Below are positions 58,398 through 64,000 of a stretch of 64,000 nt of DNA, piece after piece. Numbering within the stretch: the stretch's first letter is position 1; every line of letters starts with the position of its first letter. The position numbers were made by a program, and so were the translations under genes. The notes under the pieces are model-generated. The model saw only the letters and a list, made by a program, of their open reading frames with translations. It made no database searches and was not told the origin of the DNA. The DNA comes from Cladocopium goreaui. Lineage: Eukaryota; Sar; Dinophyceae; Suessiales; Symbiodiniaceae. The DNA lies in NCBI GenBank assembly GCA_947184155.2, contig CAMXCT020002690.1, positions 25,977 through 89,976 of the forward strand, read 5' to 3'.

Positions 58398-58796
58398 CCA
58401 TCCGGTAATCAAAGATGGCAGTGGGAAATTCCGTATATATAACCGAAGGTTAAAATCATCGATCATCGATAGATTGGGGATTTTCCAGCCTGCCATGGAG
58501 ATAACGACCAGAGGGTATGTCTTTCACTAAGTCTCCATGCAAAAAAAATGATGTGCTACAATCAGCTTGGTGTTGATGTAGTCTCGGGATATTTGTAAAG
58601 TTTGCAAATAAAAGACACTTTGAAACCACTACTGGTGCAGTTCTAGTTACAAGTGAAGAAACATGTTTATATTTTCAAATATTTTCACATATTTTCACAT
58701 AGTTATATGGATGATATCGAAATTTCTGGGGGCACACAACCCTGGTTTAGTTATATCCATTTGGTTCACGGCCTACACCAAGGTGATGTCTCTCAG

Positions 58797-58848
58797 GGCC
58801 AAGCTAGTCGCGGGCGCCCAGGGGCTTCGAGAGCTCTATGCTGCCTGA
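58797..58848 (+). CDS. Possible exon, unknown product
   Basis: After CTCTCAG the frame reads AKLVAGAQGLRELYAA; upstream in the same frame a hydrophobic LVISIWFTAYTKVM. Weak boundaries. Confidence 0.35.
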
Positions 58849-59218
58849 CACGGGCGGGTTGCAGCGGCCAGGGGGGAAAATGGTGCTACAGCTGGGTTGC
58901 AATTTTTATTGGGACAATGGTGATCATGGATTATCATTTGATGATCATGGTGTATTTGGCAGAAAATCATGTTTTTTTTTTTTCCCGGGGAAACTGGTGA
59001 TTCAGCATGAAAATTGGGGGTATCAAAGTATCAAATGGCTATTGTCAGACACAGCCAAATGGAAAGTAACGGGGGGGTTCAGGGATGGGTAATTGCGCTG
59101 CAAGGATGTGTTGCAAGTAATCGGTGGGGGAAACATATATAGCAACCCCCAAGTTGTACCCAAACAGTGACGAATTACTTTTGATCTTTTGAGGGTTACT
59201 ATAAACTTAAGTGAGATC

Positions 59219-59319
59219 TCTTCTTTACATGCTTTGTTCCTTTCTCCAACGGGCCCTGCGCAAGAGCCCATTCCCAAGCTTCATGTTGGAGCCAAATCCT
59301 ACTGGGTTTGGGTTGACGG
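59219..59319 (+). CDS. Possible exon, frame unresolved
   Basis: Two + frames are open: FLQRALRKSPFPSFMLEPNP and SLHALFLSPTGPAQEPIPKL. No family called. Confidence 0.3.
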
Positions 59320-59417
59320 TTGAAGCATGTTGAAGCCAAAAATTGGGAGACACACTTAGGCTTGTTTCATGTTGTTTCCTTAGTTCATTTTTTTTGGCCT
59401 TTTTTTTTCGTAAGCAG

Positions 59418-59540
59418 TTTTTCAAAGACGGTCTCAGCGTCGCTGAATTTTTTGAGGTGCTGCCACGAACGCTCTGGGTAGCTTTTGCGATCTATGTTCC
59501 CCTGGGATTCATTAATGCCACTTGCACGCGCATCTCTAGG
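59418..59540 (+). CDS. Membrane-protein exon
   Basis: CGTAAGCAG acceptor; reads FFKDGLSVAEFFEVLPRTLW then VAFAIYVPLGFINATCTRIS and R, ending before GTGGTC. One membrane helix (LWVAFAIYVPLGFI) follows an acidic segment. It may belong to the MFS gene as an N-terminal part or to a separate gene. Family not assigned from this exon alone. Confidence 0.5.
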
Positions 59541-60028
59541 GTGGTCATGATGGCAGCCTGGGGGCCCTCCAACCAGACATGTGATCTGCTTGGGATTCTA
59601 AGCCCTTCTTCTGGGGTTTCACGACCATATTTCTGGTTGGAACTGGGCTGGAAGCTGAATGAGACACATGAGAAAGGGTAGGTCTTGGGTGAGGGTACAG
59701 TACCATATATAAACAAGTACATAGTGAATATAACAACAAAAAGTATATCCAAATACCATATCTGATCTATCCTGAATGGCTCCTCTGCTGGGTTGGGCAG
59801 CAGCTCCCATTGGCGAATTGCTGAGAGATTGGACATCGCTTTTTCTTAGTTGTGATCATCCTTGAACTGGCCATAGTGGAGTTGGCAATGATGTATATAT
59901 ATATAACATGTAATATAATACATATTTTGTAATATATATATAATCTATCATACACCACATATAGGTCTATTCTATTCCATGACATTCCGTTTGATGGCTA
60001 GGTCGGCTGTTCCTGTTTGAGTTGTTCC

Positions 60029-60118
60029 GATGAAGGTTTCAAGCATCAAACTCTACCTGCCGTTGCTGCGAAGTTTGGTGCTTTGTGACGTTCCCGTGAG
60101 CCACTTGAAGGACGCAGA
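60029..60118 (+). CDS. Possible exon, unknown product
   Basis: Frame VSSIKLYLPLLRSLVLCDVP then VSHLKDA. Hydrophobic; weak boundaries. Confidence 0.3.
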
Positions 60119-60384
60119 AAATGGTGGGTTTGTGGAATCAAATGACGACTGACCTGACTGAGCTGACTGATGTGTTTGATGCTTTCGTGTTGGCTGTTTG
60201 ATTGCCTGGAAGCTTGGTTGCTTGATTGGTTGATCAGTTGTGTGTCAATACTTTGACAAATCTGACAAGTTGCTGACATGTGGGGCTACTGCCTTGAAGA
60301 AAAACATGCTGATACCGTTATATAATTCACATGGTTTTTGCCGGTTAAAATGTCCATCCACCTGAGGTGATGAAGTTTACTCAG

Positions 60385-60535
60385 GCTCCTTGCATTGTGG
60401 AGATCGAAACCTGGTGATTTCCATTTCGCTTCAACAAGAAGCGTGGCTGGTGGCTCTGAAGTTGTTCTGTCGCATGATCTCCGGTCCCTTCCTTGGGGCT
60501 CTCTGTGACTATCACGGGCGCAACTTGGAACTCCC
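60385..60535 (+). CDS. MFS exon with motif A
   Basis: TTTACTCAG acceptor. Reads SLHCGDRNLVISISLQQEAW then LVALKLFCRMISGPFLGALC and DYHGRN. GALCD..GR fits the D and GR of motif A. The 3' end and its junction with 60863 are not resolved. Confidence 0.6.
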
Positions 60536-63500
60536 GGGTGGACAGGGACCACTATCACTAGGACCCGCAGATTTGGGGATATTTGGTAAACCCAATCATC
60601 CCAGTCAGTTTGGGGTATACCCAAATAATAGATCTGGTTGGTGGTTTCAAACATGAATTTTATTTTCCATAATATTATGGGATAATCCTTCCCATTGACT
60701 TTCATATTTTTCAAGATTGTTAAAACCACCAACCAGACATAAACCTCAAACTTCCTTGGGGATGGGAAAGATGATAAAGATGATAAAGATGATAAAGATG
60801 ATAAAGATGGCACTTGGACTCAGGATTTATGGATTGTTTTTGTGTGCGAAACTGCTCGAGGCAAACCTGTTCTGATGCTCAGCATCTCGGGCATCACAGC
60901 TGCCTCCTGGCTCATGATGTTGGCCTGCCGGCAGACTCTGATTCCACCCATCTGGCCACTGGGCACTGGAGCGACTGGAGCTAGGGTGAAGTTGACCTTG
61001 GTTTTTTTGGGAGGCTTCTTAAAATCGGGGAATCTCCAAGTCACCATAGTTGTTTCAATACTAAGTCATTGTCTAATGACTTGGATGATATGGAGGTACC
61101 ACCAGTTTAGGAAACCTCCATGTAAGGGCTGGAGTTGGGATTGTTTTCACGGGTACCATGCGATGATTTTGCGGTGCAAAAAAAGGGTCCCGAAAAAACT
61201 GTGGTGAAATATCTCCAATGAAATAACTGGAAACCCCAAGTAAGGGTGTGAAGCTGGAAAACCGAGGCTCCATTGCAGTGATGGGATATATTGGTGTACT
61301 TGATCCAGATGGGTTTGTCTGAAAGTGGGGCAAAACCCTATATATATATTATGTATGATAGAATATATTACATACATTCTCGAGGGAAATGGCTATCAAC
61401 CAAGTGATTTTGGGGTACTGCAGGTACCAAAATTTCAGACAAAGCCAGATCGAGGAAAGTACATCTGGGCTGTTGAGCTGGATTTTTCGGAGTTTGGAAC
61501 AAAGATTCACATGTCATACTGTCATACTTGAGCTTGCCAACAAAACGTGAAACAAACTCATCGCGACCTGGACCTTCAGGCCCACAGGACTTGGCAAATT
61601 TCATTTGGTGACAAAACGTCGCAATTAATCCCTTCACCCCTAAGCACTGGCCCTGTTCATTTTGGGAGGTAGATTTTTTTTGTTGACATTTTGAGGGGAT
61701 GGGATTGGTTGATATTGTTTGTACACCCAAGCAATCCAAACAATCAACGTATCGAACTGAGGACCTTGAGCTTTGCGCTGGCTTTGCAGGGCTGCACAAC
61801 AGCTTCTTGGCTTTGTGATCTCGGGGCCCTGCACTAAAACATGGGGATGGGCGATTCCATGGAGTGCTGTAACTTGGGTTCTATTGTCATTTTTGAGGAC
61901 ATGATGTCATGGAATTTTGGGAGGGAATCATTTTAATCATTTTATGCCGCTTCTTCCGCAGCTCAAACTTGTGGACATTCAAAATCAAAATCAGCCTGAC
62001 GAGCAAACAGATTGCAGAACTTGTGGTCCCAAAGCCATCAGCAAAGGGGGACCATCTAAGTTAGCTCCCATGTTCCACAGGGAACGATAAAGACCTACTG
62101 GGTTTGCCAAAAAAAACAAGACGGATATACTGTTACACAAAATACACTAATATTGGTGGTGAAGGCCATCATTTTTGGACAACCCCGGTATTAAACGATT
62201 TATCAGAACTTTTTTGGATTTTTTTTTTGATCCAGTTGACCCAGTTGACCCATGATGTGCGAGGCTTTCAACCTTTGCTTCAAGTCGATGGTAGCAGATT
62301 TGCTGGACCCACAACACCGCGCCAAGGGGTTTGTGGTGTTGAACCACACTGATGCCGCCTGGTGTGGTAACCGTGGTGGCTGTGGTGACCACGGCCGGCA
62401 GAAGGTCGGAAGTTGTTGGGAACCAGCAGCCATGAAGTGGGATGATGAGGGTGGCCAGCAGGGAACCCTTGGGAAAACCATAAGGTCAGTGGATGAAATA
62501 CAGTACCCCCTCCAGTAATTAGATATGGCTAGCTGGGAAATCTCTGAACTAAATGGGCATGTCAATTGGAAAATCATCGACATAAATGGGGGTTCTCCAG
62601 CAAGCCATGTTTGACTACCAGAGGGTATCAATCACCTAAAATACACAACCAGCACAACATGACAGCAATCCCAAAAAATGATACCGAAAAGTGTGAAACC
62701 AGGATGGTATGTGTAGACGATGTATTCCACATATGGGGGGTTCCTAAGTCATGGGGGTACCCATTGTTAAATCATCAATTTTTTTATAGGATTTGTCATT
62801 GTAAACCATCTATTTTCCATTGTCGATAAACAGACATCTCCAGGCTTCCAAGGTATGTTCGTTCTGCTTCAACCAGGGTTGATTTCACTTAGGTCTTCAG
62901 CCGTGGTATCACGCTTTGCTTTGTGATCTGGATTCAAAAGAGACTTGCCTCAGTGGCTGCGTTCAAACCACCTCCGTGAAATTATAGGGGTTTATAGGGT
63001 CTTAACCATTTCGGGACTATAGTTGAGAAGACTTGAAATGATGGTTGGTTGACTATTAGTTCTGGGGTTGTCCTATCCAATGTATATAGGGGATCATCAC
63101 AATCCATGAACTTGGACAAACGACAGAAGGGAGGCTACTTTATCATAAGCCATTCCAAGCAGGGGTATACACAATTATGAACCACATGATTGGAGATGGT
63201 TTATTATTGTGGTTTACATATTATTTTTGGCATTCTCAGAGGCAGACCATGTCCATTGATGAACAAGCTGGTCGTAGCATTGTCAGTTGCTCTTATTATA
63301 GGTCGTCTTTTGTTGCTGGTAGATACACCCCCATACATCATCATACATCCAGGTAGGTCCTGATAAGGACCATGTTCCGTTTCAAATTGGTTTGAATCGC
63401 AAAGGAAAGCCCCTGGCAAAAGATTAAAAAACATGGAAATTCCTTTTTGGAAAAACATCCAGGCAAGTTATTTGTACTCGAATATATACACAGCATATAG

Positions 63501-63751
63501 ATATTCATACATATTCAACTACATTTATATATTGTATTCCCATGATTATCCCATGTTTTTTCCTTGTTTTTTCCCCAAAAACACATCTTCCATCCTGGGA
63601 TTTTCCCATTTCAGGGTGCAGTTCATGCGCTTCGACCTGCTCTGCATGCTGGCTGGCCTGCTGGGTTTGCTGATTTTGCTCTTCTGCCACCTTTGCCTCG
63701 AAGAGACCCTGGTGAAAAAAGCAGAACCCGAAGCCCTGGCGGCTCTGCCAG
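60385..63751 (+). CDS. MFS transporter, partial (continues beyond the window)
   Basis: Four exons give consecutive landmarks of the major facilitator superfamily. 60385-60535 has a membrane helix then GPFLGALCDYHGR, the motif-A loop between helices 2 and 3 (G.L.D..GR). 60863-60985 has GKPVLMLSISG, the basic continuation of that loop and helix 3. 62263-62366 has MVADLLDPQHRAKGFVVLN, the helix 4-5 loop typical of drug/proton antiporter-like members (.aDltpp..Ra.gfgll.). 63615-63751 has helix 6 and CLEETLVKKAEPEA, like the PETL central-loop start. Helices 7-12 would lie past 64000. The protein would move a small solute across a membrane; the substrate cannot be told. Helix 5 is not located. Confidence 0.65.
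60770..60812. repeat. GATAAAGAT tandem repeats
   Basis: Five copies of the 9-base unit. Confidence 0.85.
60863..60985 (+). CDS. MFS exon with helix 3
   Basis: Reads GKPVLMLSISGITAASWLMM then LACRQTLIPPIWPLGTGATG and A, ending before GTGAAG. The hydrophobic run after KPVLM is a membrane helix; R/GKPVLL..S is common after motif A in MFS proteins. Confidence 0.6.
61013..61122. repeat. Family A element with a GC start
   Basis: GGAGGCTTCTTAAAATCGGGG at left, GGAGGTACCACCAGTTTAGGAAACCTCC at right; the middle has GTCACCATAGTTGTTTCAATAC. The GT has become GC, still a usable donor in dinoflagellates; GTAAGG follows the right end at 61123. Confidence 0.65.
61245..61312 (+). CDS. Exon before a family-B introner
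   Basis: CAAGTAAG acceptor, phase 0: GVKLENRGSIAVMGYIGVLD then PD plus GG of a split codon. It joins 61439 in phase to give Gly. It sits between MFS exons but does not look like a membrane segment; placement in the MFS gene is not certain. Confidence 0.5.
61313..61438 (+). mobile_element. Introner-like element, family B, equal to a complete intron
   Basis: 126 bases, starting GTTTGTCTGAAAGTGGGG and ending GGTACCAAAATTTCAG. The outer repeats GGGTTTGTCTGAAAGT and AATTTCAGACAAAGCC are inverted. GT and AG lie at its ends and the flanking frames join in phase. Confidence 0.75.
61439..61549 (+). CDS. Exon after a family-B introner
   Basis: In phase from the split Gly: QSQIEESTSGLLSWIFRSLE then QRFTCHTVILELANKT, with a stop at about 61550. 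A different frame (TKPDRGKYIWAVELDF...) is also open but would break phase. Confidence 0.5.
61560..62262. other. Intron or unresolved exons
   Basis: Open patches at 61735-61835 and 61965-62060 (after CTTCCGCAG) have coding-like frames but no clear family; one might be the missing MFS helix 4. No repeat family recognised. Confidence 0.35.
62263..62366 (+). CDS. MFS exon with helix 4-5 loop
   Basis: After TGTGCGAG, phase 0: AFNLCFKSMVADLLDPQHRA then KGFVVLNHTDAAWC, ending before GTAACC. VADLLDPQHRAKGFVVLN aligns by eye with the (A/S)D.tpp.eRa.gfg.l. loop of MFS transporters. Confidence 0.65.
62504..62627. repeat. TACCCTCTGG-family element, diverged
   Basis: TACCCCCTCCAGTAATT at left, TGACTACCAGAGGGTA at right; TA at both ends. 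Confidence 0.65.
62737..62825. repeat. Family A element, right end lost
   Basis: GGGGTTCCTAAGTCATGGGGGTACCC followed by AAATCATCAATTTTTTTATAGG and CATTGTAAACCATC. Confidence 0.6.
62826..63614. other. Intron, no supported gene
   Basis: Short open frames on both strands without splice context. TATTCATACATATTC repeats at 63480-63530. Confidence 0.5.
63615..63751 (+). CDS. MFS exon with helix 6 and start of the central loop
   Basis: ATTTCAG acceptor; reads VQFMRFDLLCMLAGLLGLLI then LLFCHLCLEETLVKKAEPEA and LAALP, ending before GTGGGG. The run LLCMLAGLLGLLILLFC is a membrane helix; LEETL is like the LPETL after helix 6. The gene continues past the window. Confidence 0.65.
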
Positions 63752-63797
63752 GTGGGGATTTTGCTCCAGTTTTTCGCATAGAAATCGTTGATTGATT

Positions 63798-63901
63798 TAC
63801 CCTCTGGTAAACTAACATAGCTATTGAAAATGGCCATTTATAGTGAGTTTTCCCATCAAACATGGTGATTTTCCATAGCTACGTTAAATTACCAGAGGGT
63901 A
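63798..63901. repeat. TACCCTCTGG-family element, consensus-like
   Basis: TACCCTCTGGTAAACTAACA, then TAGCTATTGAAAATGGCC, TTTTCCATAGCTACGTTAAA and TTACCAGAGGGTA. TA at both ends. Confidence 0.85.
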
Positions 63902-64000
63902 CCAGGATTTGTCCAAAAAAACCAGAACCATGGCAAACTATTGGTAAACACCACGAGGCTGAGGGTTGGTAGCATGGGGAATCATCCACGACCAAGGGCG

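Noticed and set aside
59219-59319. Glycerol-3-phosphate acyltransferase-like SPFPSFML
   Set aside because: The resemblance is a few residues long, another frame is equally open, and no acyltransferase HX4D motif is seen nearby.
1-64000. tRNA, rRNA, CRISPR arrays and bacterial operons
   Set aside because: No cloverleaf with a GGTTCRANNCC arm, no rRNA core sequence and no regularly spaced direct repeats with unique spacers were seen. The exon-intron structure excludes a bacterial source.
1-64000. Relic dinoflagellate spliced-leader sequences at gene starts
   Set aside because: I looked for the GGCTCAAG end of the leader; only TTGGCTCAAC-like chance matches were found (for example near 11644).

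Overview
The window looks like nuclear DNA of a dinoflagellate (inference; a Suessiales-type genome such as Symbiodiniaceae or Polarella would fit, but I cannot place it further). Coding sequence occurs as short GC-rich exons of about 50 to 200 bases scattered through AT-richer introns. Every convincing exon reads from the + strand, which fits the head-to-tail gene arrangement known in dinoflagellates. There is one assembly gap of 100 N (40942-41041). I see no rRNA, tRNA or CRISPR array. Exon ends below come from reading frame, AG acceptors and GT/GC donors by eye, so many are approximate.

Layout. (1) About 0.9-20.6 kb: exons of one or more unrecognised genes, ending in a likely terminal exon with a stop at 20559-20561. 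Inside lies a 1.7 kb TATAAATA island (6.4-8.2 kb) that carries a small inverted-repeat element. (2) 20.9-29.2 kb: a second unrecognised gene that opens with an ATG and a signal-peptide-like leader. (3) 29.9-55.9 kb: a long gene with kinesin-light-chain-like TPR repeats followed by an R-S-E type mono-ADP-ribosyltransferase domain. One of its introns holds a 4.6 kb inverted-repeat element of unknown class; another holds the gap. (4) 58.2-64 kb: membrane-protein exons, including clear pieces of a major facilitator superfamily (MFS) transporter that runs off the right edge.

The most unusual content is the repeat load of the introns. Two families of roughly 95-125 base inverted-repeat elements coincide with whole introns. 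In family A the left repeat reads (G)GTTTCCT and the right reads TTTTAG-GAAACC; in family B the left reads (G)GTTTGTCTGAAAAT and the right reads ATTTTCAG-ACAAACC. In six places the element is the complete intron, using its own GT and AG, and the flanking frames join in phase. These are introner-like elements (transposable units that create introns). A third family with TACCCTCTGGTAA ends and TA flanks is spread through the right half of the window. Together they explain much of the intron sequence and suggest that these genes were assembled around repeated intron gain.
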